Under the pieces are notes generated by a model. It saw only the letters and a program-made list of their open reading frames with translations. It was not told the DNA's origin and ran no database searches. From Bacteroidaceae bacterium (GTDB lineage Bacteria; Bacteroidota; Bacteroidia; Bacteroidales; Bacteroidaceae), in the NCBI GenBank assembly GCA_900770665.1, contig CAAGKZ010000105.1:1-38059 (forward strand): a stretch of DNA of 38,059 bases. The letters are read 5' to 3'. Position 1 is the first letter of the stretch; each line of letters begins with the position of its first letter. A program made the position numbers and the translations under genes. Positions 16,026 through 24,035 of the stretch are shown piece by piece.

Positions 16026-16033
16026 TATGTTTG
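16026..16033 (+). promoter_or_regulatory. Candidate -7 element of the sigma-factor gene
   Basis: TATGTTTG matches TAnnTTTG and lies 27 bp before the GTG start at 16061, giving a leader of about 20 nt. No good -33 TTTG is seen at the normal spacing, so it may be weak or activator dependent. Confidence 0.45.
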
Positions 16034-16060
16034 TAACAACGCTAAAAAAACAGAAATAAA

Positions 16061-16561
16061 GTGGAAAGAAGCGAAGTTGCCGATTTATTTATTGCAGCAA
16101 GGGGTAAGCTCTATCAATATGCTCACAGTTTGACAGGAGATTTTGACAGAGCAGGAGATTTATTACAGGAAACAGCCTTTAAGGCGCTTAGTAATGCTAA
16201 TCAATTGAAAAACGAGGATGGGTTCCTAAAATGGACGCGGAAAATTATGCACAACACATTTGTGAGCTGCAGAGAGCATGAGGAACGGCATCAGTCAGTC
16301 GATGATTTTACGCGTATAATCCCTTTCACGAACAAAGATATATGTTCACAAAACTGTGACTGTGAGATTTGTGTCAACGAAATATACAACGCAATTGATG
16401 ACTTGCCTGAAAACTACGGAACACTCATCAGATTGCTTATAAAAGGTCACAAATATGTGGATATTTCGCTCATCACAAAGATACCGCTTGGAACGGTAAA
16501 AACACATATCCACATATCGCGCCGGATACTGAAAGAAAAGTTGAAGGACTATTTGAACTGA
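16061..16561 (+). CDS. ECF-like RNA polymerase sigma factor with Cys-rich linker
   Basis: The 166-aa protein starts at GTG 16061. The frame is closed by a TAA at 16043 and no ATG lies near the start. Region 2 covers about 8-70 (GDLLQETAFKAL, then FLKWTRKIMHNTF for -10 recognition). Region 4 covers about 106-164, with a helix-turn-helix at 132-156 (VDISLITKIPLGTVKTHIHI). The linker between them holds four cysteines, Cys95, Cys99, Cys101 and Cys104 (CxxxCxCxxC), an arrangement that could bind a metal or respond to redox. No anti-sigma gene adjoins. It lies 1.7 kb upstream of the aryl polyene operon, so it could regulate that operon, but no matching promoter pair was identified. Confidence 0.85.
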   Translation: MERSEVADLFIAARGKLYQYAHSLTGDFDRAGDLLQETAFKALSNANQLKNEDGFLKWTRKIMHNTFVSCREHEERHQSVDDFTRIIPFTNKDICSQNCDCEICVNEIYNAIDDLPENYGTLIRLLIKGHKYVDISLITKIPLGTVKTHIHISRRILKEKLKDYLN

Positions 16562-16767
16562 ACCGATACGCTGGTTGGTGATATGAAATTAATCGCCTTC
16601 TGATACTCTTGTACTTCTTTCATGAATTTAAATTTATGCTGTTCGCAATGCAAATGTTTACTCACTGAATGGAAATATATTTGTTGTTTGGAACTTAAAA
16701 CGAAGAGATTGAATTCTTTTTTGGTCTAAAACCAGAAGAACTATTGCAAAGGGTCAATAATTTATAT

Positions 16768-16775
16768 TACCTTTG
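16768..16775 (+). promoter_or_regulatory. Candidate -7 element overlapping the annotated start of the nucleotidyltransferase gene
   Basis: TACCTTTG fits TAnnTTTG, and ATTG lies 21 bp upstream as a weak -33. Its last G is the first base of the GTG at 16775. If the promoter is real, translation must start further in, for example at GTG 16808. The preceding gap 16562-16767 contains nothing else recognisable. Confidence 0.5.
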
Positions 16776-17911
16776 TGAAAGGAAGAATCCAGCAAACAGT
16801 AACAGCAGTGCAATATAGAACCACAAAAGAAGACTTTTCAATTATAGAGTTGTTTTTTCACCTGATTAGGTGTGGAATTGGCAAGCAGAGCACACTCCCA
16901 TGTACACCCAATACACAGGAGTGGAACGAACTGTTTGAGATAGCCAAGAAACAGACGCTCACCGGCATTGCCTTTGCCGGCATTGAAAGGTTGCCACAAG
17001 AACAGCGCCCACCAAGGGAGATACTGTTACAGTGGTACAAGATGAGTACACTCATAAAAAGCAAGAATGCCGAGCTTGACAGGAAATGCGCGATAGTATC
17101 GGCCAAGTTCAAGAGTGAAGGGTTCAACAACTGCATTATCAAAGGACAGGGCATAGCACAGCTATACCCCGACCCTACCTTGCGTACACCCGGCGACATT
17201 GATATTTGGCTCGATGGCGGTGACGAAAAGGTGCTTAAATATGTAAAGAAGTTTTTCCCCGATTGTGAGCCAACATATCACCACGTGGATTTCCCCATCG
17301 CCAAAGACCTTGAAATAGAGATTCATTACCGCCCGAGTTGGCTGTATAATCCTTTTTCCAACAGAAGGTTGCAGAGGTTCTTTGAGGAGAATGCCGACGA
17401 GCAGTTCACGAATGAGATTACCACAAGCGAGGGTTGTTTCCCCACGCCGACAGTTGCATTCAACCGCATATACATACTGCTGCACATATATCGCCATGTT
17501 TTCTTTGAGGGCATCGGTATGCGGCAGTTGCTAGACTACTATTTTGTGCTACAGCAAGAGATTACATCCGAAGAAATAAATGAATATAAAGAACTGCTCA
17601 AAAGTTTCGGGCTCAAGAAATTTGCAGGTGCAACAACGTATGTAATGCAACAGATGTTCGGGTTGGACAGCGAACACACTCTTGTTGAGCCCAACAGACC
17701 ACTCGGCAAGTTCCTGATGCGCGAAATAATGATTGCCGGCAACTTTGGAAAGTATGACCACAGGTATGACTTGGGAGCGCAAGAATACTCTTTCAAAAGA
17801 GCGGTTGAAACTGTGAAACGCACTATGACATTGCTTACGCGCTTCCCGGACGATACATTATGGAGCCCGTACTTCAAGATTTGGCACTACTTTTGGCGTA
17901 AAAGGCATTGA
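16775..17911 (+). CDS. Nucleotidyltransferase-fold protein (NTP_transf_5-like)
   Basis: The frame gives up to 378 aa. The characteristic segment is KGQGIAQLYPDPTLRTPGDIDIW: KGQG at 123-126 and the GDIDIW metal-binding aspartates at about 140-145, as in uncharacterised nucleotidyltransferases of Pfam NTP_transf_5. The rest is helical, with a HIYRHVFFEGIGMRQLLDYYF motif typical of the family. Substrate and role are unknown; members often sit in capsule or peptide-modification loci. No ATG lies near the N-terminus. The GTG at 16775 overlaps a -7-like element, so GTG 16808 or a nearby codon may be the true start. It is followed by a palindrome. Confidence 0.75.
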   Translation: MKGRIQQTVTAVQYRTTKEDFSIIELFFHLIRCGIGKQSTLPCTPNTQEWNELFEIAKKQTLTGIAFAGIERLPQEQRPPREILLQWYKMSTLIKSKNAELDRKCAIVSAKFKSEGFNNCIIKGQGIAQLYPDPTLRTPGDIDIWLDGGDEKVLKYVKKFFPDCEPTYHHVDFPIAKDLEIEIHYRPSWLYNPFSNRRLQRFFEENADEQFTNEITTSEGCFPTPTVAFNRIYILLHIYRHVFFEGIGMRQLLDYYFVLQQEITSEEINEYKELLKSFGLKKFAGATTYVMQQMFGLDSEHTLVEPNRPLGKFLMREIMIAGNFGKYDHRYDLGAQEYSFKRAVETVKRTMTLLTRFPDDTLWSPYFKIWHYFWRKRH

Positions 17912-17958
17912 TTAAAGCATTGTCAGCCAAAAGGTTGATACACCTATATACTTTCAGC

Positions 17959-17996
17959 AATATTGATGGTGACCCACGTGGGTCACCATCAATATT
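17959..17996. repeat. Perfect 38-bp palindrome after the nucleotidyltransferase gene
   Basis: Bases 17959-17996 are self-complementary without a spacer, centred on CACGTG, and AGCAAT/ATTGCT flanks can lengthen the stem. There is no long T-run. It is the same kind of structure as that at 1304-1339 but unrelated in sequence. It probably ends or protects the 3' end of the preceding transcript. Confidence 0.8.
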
Positions 17997-18011
17997 ATTG
18001 CTAAAAGAGAA

Positions 18012-18080
18012 GCGGATGCCACAGCAAAAAAACACCAAGAGTTATTGAAGAAGAAAATACAAAAAAACTGTGGCATCCGC
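18012..18080 (-). ncRNA. 13-bp inverted repeat enclosing an AT-rich loop; candidate short minus-strand RNA
   Basis: GCGGATGCCACAG (18012-18024) and its exact complement (18068-18080) enclose 43 AT-rich bases. A -7-like TACCTTTG on the minus strand lies just beyond (18094-18101), so a transcript starting near 18086 would contain the whole stem-loop and then run into TTCTCTTTT, resembling an intrinsic terminator. No coding frame of note lies inside. The region 17997-18209 is otherwise non-coding. Confidence 0.35.
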
Positions 18081-18093
18081 ATTGTTTACATCG

Positions 18094-18134
18094 CAAAGGT
18101 ACACTCACAGAAAGGGAACAAGGTTGCTGTTTTG
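18094..18134 (-). promoter_or_regulatory. Candidate minus-strand promoter, twin of that at 14147-14187
   Basis: On the minus strand TACCTTTG (18094-18101) fits the -7 consensus. The 17-bp block 18118-18134 is identical to 14171-14187 and at the same 24-bp offset. The pairing of both parts at two loci supports a functional promoter or a repeat family carrying one. Confidence 0.4.
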
Positions 18135-18209
18135 ACATTTATATTTAAACGGCACAGAAAGCGGTTCCAATTAATCAAGCAAAAAGCCTGTTTTTTAGTT
18201 TTTTTTATT

Positions 18210-18217
18210 TATTTTTG
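18210..18217 (+). promoter_or_regulatory. Probable -7 element of the aryl polyene operon
   Basis: TATTTTTG fits TAnnTTTG and lies 42 bp before the first gene of the cluster. The surrounding DNA is a long T-rich tract and no clear -33 TTTG is seen at 19-21 bp, so the element is plausible but not strong. It is the only candidate between the minus-strand features and ATG 18260. Confidence 0.45.
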
Positions 18218-18259
18218 CAAAACTTACGACTTAAAATCAACTCCTTATAAAAAATAGTT

Positions 18260-19771
18260 ATGATAATCAGTGACAAGTTACAGATACAGGATATTTTCTC
18301 CATCATAGAGAGAAAGGAATTGATTGACTTTGACAATGATACCAAAGAAAGGATAAACGGATGTTTCTTGTTTCTGGAAGAGTTTTCCAAAGACAAGGTT
18401 ATATATGGCATTAACACAGGCTTTGGTCCAATGGCCCAATGGCGTGTCGATGACAAGCATTTGAATGAATTGCAGTATAACATAATCAGGAGTCACTCCA
18501 CGGGTGCCGGCGAGCCGTTACCTACAGAATGTGTGCGTGCTGCCATGTTGGCAAGACTGATGACATTCATGCAGGCGCACTCGGGTGTCAACATGCAGAC
18601 ATGTGAACTGCTGGCCGAGTTCCTGAACCGTGAGATATACCCGGTGATTCCGCAGCACGGAAGTGTTGGCGCGAGTGGCGACCTGGTGCAACTGGCACAC
18701 ATTGCCCTTGCGCTCATTGGAGAGGGCGAGGTGTTCTACCAGGGCAAGCGCAGGGAGACTGCCGAGGTGTTTGCCGAGTTGGGCATAGAGCCACTGAAGA
18801 TGTACGTGCGCGAGGGATTGGCGGTGACAAACGGCACAGCTGTGATGACCGGAATAGGTTTTGTAAATCTTTTCGATGCCAAGCGTCTGCTGGAGTGGTC
18901 GCTGAAAGCATCGGTGCTGATGAACGAGATTGCATCGTCGTATGACGATTTGATGTCGGAGACGCTGAATGGTGTGAAGCAGCACAATGGACAAAGGGTT
19001 GTTGCTGCCAGAATGCGTGAAATGGCAACAGGCAGCAAGATGCTGCGCAGCCGCGAGAAGGAGCTTTACCGCAAGAGCGACGAGGAGGTTTTCGAGCACA
19101 AGGTGCAGCCATACTACTCACTGCGTTGCATACCACAGATTCTGGGCCCCGTGTTGGATGCCATTGAGAATGCCCAGATGGTGTTGGTAAACGAGATGAA
19201 CTCGGCCGATGACAACCCTATCGTTGACCCCGAGAGCAAGACTGTCATTCACGGTGGCAATTTCCATGGCGACTACGTATCGTTCGAGATGGACAAGCTG
19301 AAGATTGCTGTCACAAAGATGACTATGTTGGCCGAACGACAGATAAACTACCTGTTCCACGACCGCATAAACGGTATCCTGCCACCGTTTGTAAATTTGG
19401 GTGTGCTGGGATTGAACTATGGTCTGCAGGCTTCGCAGTTCACTGCGACATCTACAACAGCCGAGTGTCAGACACTCTCGAACCCCATGTATGTCCACTC
19501 AATTCCAAACAACAACGACAACCAGGATATTGTGTCAATGGGTACCAACTCTGCGCTCATTTGCAAACGTATAATAGAGAACTCGTACCAGGTGATGGCA
19601 ATACACATGATGGCACTGGTACAGGCTGTTGATTGCCTGCAGATTGCCGACAAACTGGCACCTGTGACACGTGAGATGTATGACAACATACGCGCCATTG
19701 TTCCGTTGTTCAAGGAGGACACTCCCAAATACAAGGAGATTGAGGCTGTAATTGATTTTTTGAAGAGATAA
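18260..19771 (+). CDS. Tyrosine ammonia-lyase (MIO-dependent aromatic amino-acid lyase)
   Basis: The 503-aa protein has the autocatalytic MIO tripeptide Ala138-Ser139-Gly140 in GSVGASGDL, the catalytic Tyr49 loop VIYGINTGFGPMAQ, and the IRSHSTGAG segment at the substrate-selectivity position. Wording such as GPMAQ, GNFHGDYVS, FTATSTTAE and MYVHSIPNNNDNQDIVS closely matches, from memory, the Flavobacterium johnsoniae tyrosine ammonia-lyase of the flexirubin cluster, so 4-coumarate from tyrosine is the expected product. Housekeeping histidine ammonia-lyase is the alternative, but no hut genes adjoin and the gene heads an aryl polyene operon. It is cytoplasmic. Confidence 0.9.
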   Translation: MIISDKLQIQDIFSIIERKELIDFDNDTKERINGCFLFLEEFSKDKVIYGINTGFGPMAQWRVDDKHLNELQYNIIRSHSTGAGEPLPTECVRAAMLARLMTFMQAHSGVNMQTCELLAEFLNREIYPVIPQHGSVGASGDLVQLAHIALALIGEGEVFYQGKRRETAEVFAELGIEPLKMYVREGLAVTNGTAVMTGIGFVNLFDAKRLLEWSLKASVLMNEIASSYDDLMSETLNGVKQHNGQRVVAARMREMATGSKMLRSREKELYRKSDEEVFEHKVQPYYSLRCIPQILGPVLDAIENAQMVLVNEMNSADDNPIVDPESKTVIHGGNFHGDYVSFEMDKLKIAVTKMTMLAERQINYLFHDRINGILPPFVNLGVLGLNYGLQASQFTATSTTAECQTLSNPMYVHSIPNNNDNQDIVSMGTNSALICKRIIENSYQVMAIHMMALVQAVDCLQIADKLAPVTREMYDNIRAIVPLFKEDTPKYKEIEAVIDFLKR

Positions 19772-19792
19772 CAACACACGCACAATAAAAAT

Positions 19793-20530
19793 ATGGAAAA
19801 AAGAAGATATGCTCTTGTAACAGGTGCCAGCCGAGGTATTGGCCGCGCCGTTGCCATGAAGTTGGCATCGCAGGGGTTTGCCGTAATAATCAACTATGCC
19901 TCAAACACTGCGGCTGCACAGGCAACACTCGACGAGATTGTCGCAAACGGTGGCGAGGGCGAACTGTTGCCCTTTGACGTAAGCGACAACGCCTCGGTGG
20001 CCGATGCACTGAAGAACTGGAAGGCACAGCACGAGAACGAATATATCTCTGTAATTGTAAACAACGCAGGTATACGCAAGGACAACCTGATGATGTGGAT
20101 GCCGCAGGAGGAGTGGCGCAGCGTGCTGTCGACATCGCTCGACGGTTTCTTCAACGTCACACAGCCACTGATAAAGGATATGCTAGTGAACAAATGGGGA
20201 CGCATTGTGAACGTGGCTTCTTTGTCGGGCATAAAGGGTATGCCGGGACAGGCAAACTACTCTGCCGCAAAGGGCGGGCTCATTGCTGCTACAAAAGCGT
20301 TGGCGCAGGAGGTTGCAAAGAAACGCATCACAGTGAATGCCGTTGCACCGGGATTCATCAAGAGCGACATGACTGCCGACCTCAACGAGGCCGAACTGAA
20401 AAAGCTTGTACCTGCAGGACGTTTTGGTGAAGCGACTGAGGTTGCCGAGTTGGTGGCGTTCCTGGTATCGGATGCTGCGGCTTACATTACAGGAGAGGTT
20501 ATATCAATCAATGGAGGAATATATACATAA
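19793..20530 (+). CDS. 3-oxoacyl-ACP reductase (FabG-like, aryl polyene ketoreductase)
   Basis: The 245-aa classical short-chain dehydrogenase has the cofactor motif TGASRGIG (10-17), NNAG (90-93) and the catalytic Ser143, Tyr156 and Lys160 (ANYSAAK). It ends with the family's GEVISINGG. It should reduce the beta-keto group after each elongation with NADPH, corresponding to ApeQ of proteobacterial aryl polyene clusters. It is the only ketoreductase in the operon. It starts 21 bp after the lyase gene and its stop is 1 bp before the next ATG. Confidence 0.9.
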   Translation: MEKRRYALVTGASRGIGRAVAMKLASQGFAVIINYASNTAAAQATLDEIVANGGEGELLPFDVSDNASVADALKNWKAQHENEYISVIVNNAGIRKDNLMMWMPQEEWRSVLSTSLDGFFNVTQPLIKDMLVNKWGRIVNVASLSGIKGMPGQANYSAAKGGLIAATKALAQEVAKKRITVNAVAPGFIKSDMTADLNEAELKKLVPAGRFGEATEVAELVAFLVSDAAAYITGEVISINGGIYT

Positions 20531-20531
20531 T

Positions 20532-21752
20532 ATGTCACAAAGAGTTGTAATCACAGGAATGGGTATATATTCCTGCATTGGAAAGAACAAAGAGGAGGTT
20601 CTGAAATCACTTTACGAGGGTAAATCGGGAATAGGCATTGCACCGGAGAGGAAAGAGCTGGGTTACCGTTCGTCGCTGTGCGGCATCATTGAAAAGCCCA
20701 ACCTCAAAGGCATGCTCGACCGCCGCCAACGTATGTGTCTGCCCGAGCATGGACAGTATGCCTACATGGCAACAGTGGAGGCTCTTGCGCAGGCAGGCAT
20801 TGACAATGAATATCTGCAGAAGAACGAAGTGGGTATACTCTATGGCAATGACAGTAGCGCCGAGGCTGTGATTAATGGTATCGATGTCATCAGAGAAAAG
20901 AAAAACACTGTGCTGGTAGGTTCTGGAAATATTTTCCAGTCCATGAACTCAACAATTACAATGAACCTCTCGACAATATTCAACCTCAGAGGTATCAATT
21001 TCACAATCTCGGGTGCATGTGCCAGCGGCTCGCATGCAATAGGCATGGGTTATATGCTCATAAGACAAGGTTTGCAGGAGTGCGTAATTTGCGGTGGCGC
21101 CGAGGAGGTCAACAAGTACTCTGTCGGCAACTTTGATGCTCTGAACGCCTTCTCTACAAGAGAGGATGAGCCAACAAAGGCATCAAGACCTTTCGACAAG
21201 AACAGAGACGGCCTTGTGCCCAGCGGAGGTGCCGCGACTGTGATTCTAGAGAGCTACGACTCTGCAGTACGAAGAGGAGCGACCATCCTGGCCGAGGTAG
21301 TAGGCTACGGATTCTCGTCGAACGGAGAGCACATCTCCGTGCCCAACGTAGATGGTCCCAAGCGTTCACTGCAGATGGCAATTAAAGATGCCGGCATTGA
21401 TTTGTCCGAGATAAAATATGTAAATGCACATGCCACCTCTACCCCGGTTGGAGACTTGAATGAGGCGAAGGCCATTGCTGAGGTTTTTGGCGAGCACAAG
21501 CCTTACGTGGCATCGACAAAATCGTTCACAGGACACGAGATGTGGATGGCAGGCGCCAGCGAAGTTGTCTACTCGATGCTGATGATGCAGAACAACTTCA
21601 TTGCTGCAAACCTGAATTTTGAAGAGCCCGATGAGGCTTCGGCAAACATTAACATCCCCAAGGAGAGGATAGACATGCCTTTCGACGCTTTCCTTAGCAA
21701 CTCCTTCGGCTTTGGCGGAACAAACTCCACACTGATAATAAAGAAGGTGTAA
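20532..21752 (+). CDS. Beta-ketoacyl-ACP synthase (FabF-like KS), first copy
   Basis: The 406-aa protein starts at ATG 20532; the frame is open further upstream inside the reductase gene, but that part (KRLRLPSWWRSW) does not look like a KS. The complete Cys-His-His triad is present: Cys163 in SGACASGSH, His300 in NAHATSTP and His335 in SFTGHEMWMAG. It ends SFGFGGTNSTLIIKK. It condenses malonyl-ACP with the growing aryl polyene chain. Its partner among the other KS genes is not evident. It directly precedes the first ACP gene. Confidence 0.9.
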   Translation: MSQRVVITGMGIYSCIGKNKEEVLKSLYEGKSGIGIAPERKELGYRSSLCGIIEKPNLKGMLDRRQRMCLPEHGQYAYMATVEALAQAGIDNEYLQKNEVGILYGNDSSAEAVINGIDVIREKKNTVLVGSGNIFQSMNSTITMNLSTIFNLRGINFTISGACASGSHAIGMGYMLIRQGLQECVICGGAEEVNKYSVGNFDALNAFSTREDEPTKASRPFDKNRDGLVPSGGAATVILESYDSAVRRGATILAEVVGYGFSSNGEHISVPNVDGPKRSLQMAIKDAGIDLSEIKYVNAHATSTPVGDLNEAKAIAEVFGEHKPYVASTKSFTGHEMWMAGASEVVYSMLMMQNNFIAANLNFEEPDEASANINIPKERIDMPFDAFLSNSFGFGGTNSTLIIKKV

Positions 21753-21792
21753 GTAGAATAAAAACATTAAAAACACAAAATAAAACACGACT

Positions 21793-22044
21793 ATGACTAT
21801 TGAAGAGATTATTGAAAAGGCCACCGTTGTTCTGGCCGAAGAATTTGAGGTTGAAGAGGTGAACATTACACCCGAGGCTTCACTGAAAGACACACTTGGA
21901 CTTGACAGTCTTGACCTTGTGGATGTTGTTGTTTTGGTTGAACAGCACTTTGGCATTACACTGACAGGTCCCGACTTCATAGGAGTTGCAACATTCCAGG
22001 ATTTTTACGAGCTCTTGTATCGTAAAATAAATGAGCAGCAGTAA
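21793..22044 (+). CDS. Acyl carrier protein, first copy
   Basis: The 83-aa acidic four-helix protein has the phosphopantetheine attachment site LGLDSLDLVD with Ser39. It carries the aryl-primed polyene intermediate or malonyl units. It needs a phosphopantetheinyl transferase, which the window does not encode. The 40-bp gap before it is the largest inside this part of the operon, and its last 14 bp overlap the next gene. Confidence 0.92.
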   Translation: MTIEEIIEKATVVLAEEFEVEEVNITPEASLKDTLGLDSLDLVDVVVLVEQHFGITLTGPDFIGVATFQDFYELLYRKINEQQ

Positions 22045-22924
22045 GAAAAGGGATTGGAACGGCAAATCGAGAGGAGGAAGATTCGGGTATCAGTTTTTTG
22101 TATACACAATCAGATTCCTCGGGATTCGTTGTGCATATATCTTCCTGGCTTTCATTGTCATTTATTTCATCCCCTTTGCGCCAAAAGCGACAAAGGCTAT
22201 ATGGAAATATAACAGAAAGAGACGCGGTTTGGGCATTATGGCATCTGTAAAAGAGCTGTACTGCCATTACTACGTGTTTGGGCAGACGCTCATAGACAAA
22301 GTGGCAATGAAAGGTGGAATGGCAGAGAAATACAACTACAAGTTCGACAATTATGAGCGTTTCCTTGAGATCTTGAACAGCGGACAGGGTGTTGTGATGA
22401 TTGGTGCACACATAGGTTGTTGGGAGGCCGGTGCCGGCTTCTTCGGCAATTATGGCAAGAAAATCAACATTGTGATGTTCAATGCCGAGCACAGTCAAAT
22501 TAAGGAGGTCATCGACAACAACACGCAACGCAAAGAGGATTTCAAGATAATATCCATAAACAAGGATGCCATTGAAGCGATGCTGCAGATGAAGATTGCA
22601 TTGAACAATGGAGAGTACATCTGTTTCAATGGTGACAGATTTGTTGCCGAGGACAGGACATGTTCCGTAAACATCCTTGGAGCAGAAGCCCGTCTGCCGG
22701 TAGGTCCATTCAAAATTGCAACAAAATGCCGAGTTCCGGTTGTCTTCTACTACTCGATGCGCGAACCGGGAAGAAGCTATCGCTTTATTTTTGAGGAACC
22801 GGTATTCAATGACAGGATAAAGACCGAAGATCTTATTTCGCAATATGCAGAATCATTGGAGGGTATTGTAAAACGATACCCCCGACAGTGGTTCAATTTT
22901 TATGATTTTTGGAAAATAATTTAA
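22031..22924 (+). CDS. LpxL/HtrB-like acyltransferase
   Basis: The 297-aa protein has a membrane-anchoring helix at about 30-50 and the acyltransferase HxxxxE motif as His127 to Glu132 (GAHIGCWE), followed by NGDRF, which corresponds to the DR motif of lipid A late acyltransferases. In aryl polyene clusters such enzymes are thought to move the finished aryl polyene or a fatty acid onto a lipid carrier at the inner membrane. It overlaps the ACP gene by 14 bp, consistent with taking acyl groups from that ACP. Lipid A acylation proper is a less likely alternative given the context. Confidence 0.85.
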   Translation: MSSSKKRDWNGKSRGGRFGYQFFVYTIRFLGIRCAYIFLAFIVIYFIPFAPKATKAIWKYNRKRRGLGIMASVKELYCHYYVFGQTLIDKVAMKGGMAEKYNYKFDNYERFLEILNSGQGVVMIGAHIGCWEAGAGFFGNYGKKINIVMFNAEHSQIKEVIDNNTQRKEDFKIISINKDAIEAMLQMKIALNNGEYICFNGDRFVAEDRTCSVNILGAEARLPVGPFKIATKCRVPVVFYYSMREPGRSYRFIFEEPVFNDRIKTEDLISQYAESLEGIVKRYPRQWFNFYDFWKII

Positions 22925-22934
22925 TTACAGATAT

Positions 22935-24035
22935 ATGAAGCTTGCACAAACACTTGAAAAAATATATTCAAAGGAACAACATACCGCTCTCCAGGCCCAG
23001 AGACTGGCACAGGAGATTGCATTCGCACCTATGGTATTCCAGGTGTCGCGTCTGATGGTGAAGTTCGGTATACTTGAACACCTATCCAACAACCACAAGG
23101 GATTGACACAGGCCGACATTGTGAAACACACAGGGTTGTCGAACTATGCGGTACAAGTGCTGTTGGAAGCATCGTTGTCCATAGGCACAGTAATAACCAG
23201 GGACGACAAGTTTTTTATATCAAAGGCAGGATGGTTCCTGCTCAACGACCCCATGGCAAAGGCCAACATGAACTTTAACCACGATGTAAACTACCTGGGT
23301 CTGTTCCATCTTGAGGAGGCTCTGGTGGAGGGCAAACCCTCTGGACTGAAAGTCTTTGGCGAGTGGCCGACGATATACGAGGGACTGTCGAGCCTGCCCG
23401 AGCAGGTACAGAAGAGCTGGTTCGGGTTCGACCACTTCTACTCGGACGAGTCCTTTGCCGCTGCATTGAAGATTATTTTCGACAGCGAGCGCAAGGTCAA
23501 GCGACTGCTCGACGTGGGCGGCAACACAGGACGTTGGGCTATGCAGTGCGTGGGATATGACAAGGATGTAGAGGTAACCATCATGGACTTGCCACAGCAA
23601 CTGGAGATGATGAGAGAGCAGACTGCCGGCAAGGATGGTGCCGACCGCATACACGGCTATGGTTGTAACCTGTTGGACGAGACAGTAAAGTTCCCCACAC
23701 CTGCATTCGATGTAATATGGATGAGCCAGTTCCTTGACTGTTTTTCCGAGGAAGAGGTGACAAGTATATGCCGCAGAGCATGCGAGTCTATGGACGAGAA
23801 CTCACGCCTGTACATCATGGAGACTTTCTGGGACCGCCAGAAATATGAGACTGCAGCATATTGCCTCACTCTCACAAGCATTTACTTCACAGCTTTGGCA
23901 AACGGCAACAGCAAGATGTACCACTCTGACGACATGGAACGTTGCGTGAACAATGCAGGACTCGAGGTTGAGAGGATTGTAGATGGACTGGGACTTGGAC
24001 ACTCAATCATGATTTGCAAGAAGAGAAATGAATAA
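22935..24035 (+). CDS. SAM-dependent O-methyltransferase-like protein
   Basis: The 366-aa protein has an N-terminal winged-helix dimerisation domain (about 30-105; the phrase LTQADIVKHTGLSNYAVQVL is typical) and a C-terminal Rossmann methyltransferase domain with motif I LLDVGGNTG at 191-199. Later motifs are VTIMDLPQQL and FDVIWMSQFLDCF. This is the plant-like O-methyltransferase architecture. It probably methylates the aryl head group (hydroxyl or ring) of the polyene, though in known aryl polyenes ring C-methylation is also found. It overlaps the next gene by 8 bp. Confidence 0.85.
   Translation: MKLAQTLEKIYSKEQHTALQAQRLAQEIAFAPMVFQVSRLMVKFGILEHLSNNHKGLTQADIVKHTGLSNYAVQVLLEASLSIGTVITRDDKFFISKAGWFLLNDPMAKANMNFNHDVNYLGLFHLEEALVEGKPSGLKVFGEWPTIYEGLSSLPEQVQKSWFGFDHFYSDESFAAALKIIFDSERKVKRLLDVGGNTGRWAMQCVGYDKDVEVTIMDLPQQLEMMREQTAGKDGADRIHGYGCNLLDETVKFPTPAFDVIWMSQFLDCFSEEEVTSICRRACESMDENSRLYIMETFWDRQKYETAAYCLTLTSIYFTALANGNSKMYHSDDMERCVNNAGLEVERIVDGLGLGHSIMICKKRNE

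Noticed and set aside
18045..18257. 70-codon + strand frame rich in Lys and Phe before the ammonia-lyase gene
   Set aside because: It overlaps the inverted repeat and promoter-like elements, has a weak start and low-complexity composition, and resembles no protein.
18260..19771. Housekeeping histidine ammonia-lyase (hutH)
   Set aside because: No hutU, hutI or related genes adjoin, the sequence phrases fit Flavobacterium tyrosine ammonia-lyase better, and the gene heads an aryl polyene operon.
20406..20531. Upstream extension of the first KS into the reductase gene
   Set aside because: The translated text is Arg/Trp/Leu rich and is the shifted frame of the reductase; ATG 20532 directly precedes the typical VVITGMG strand.
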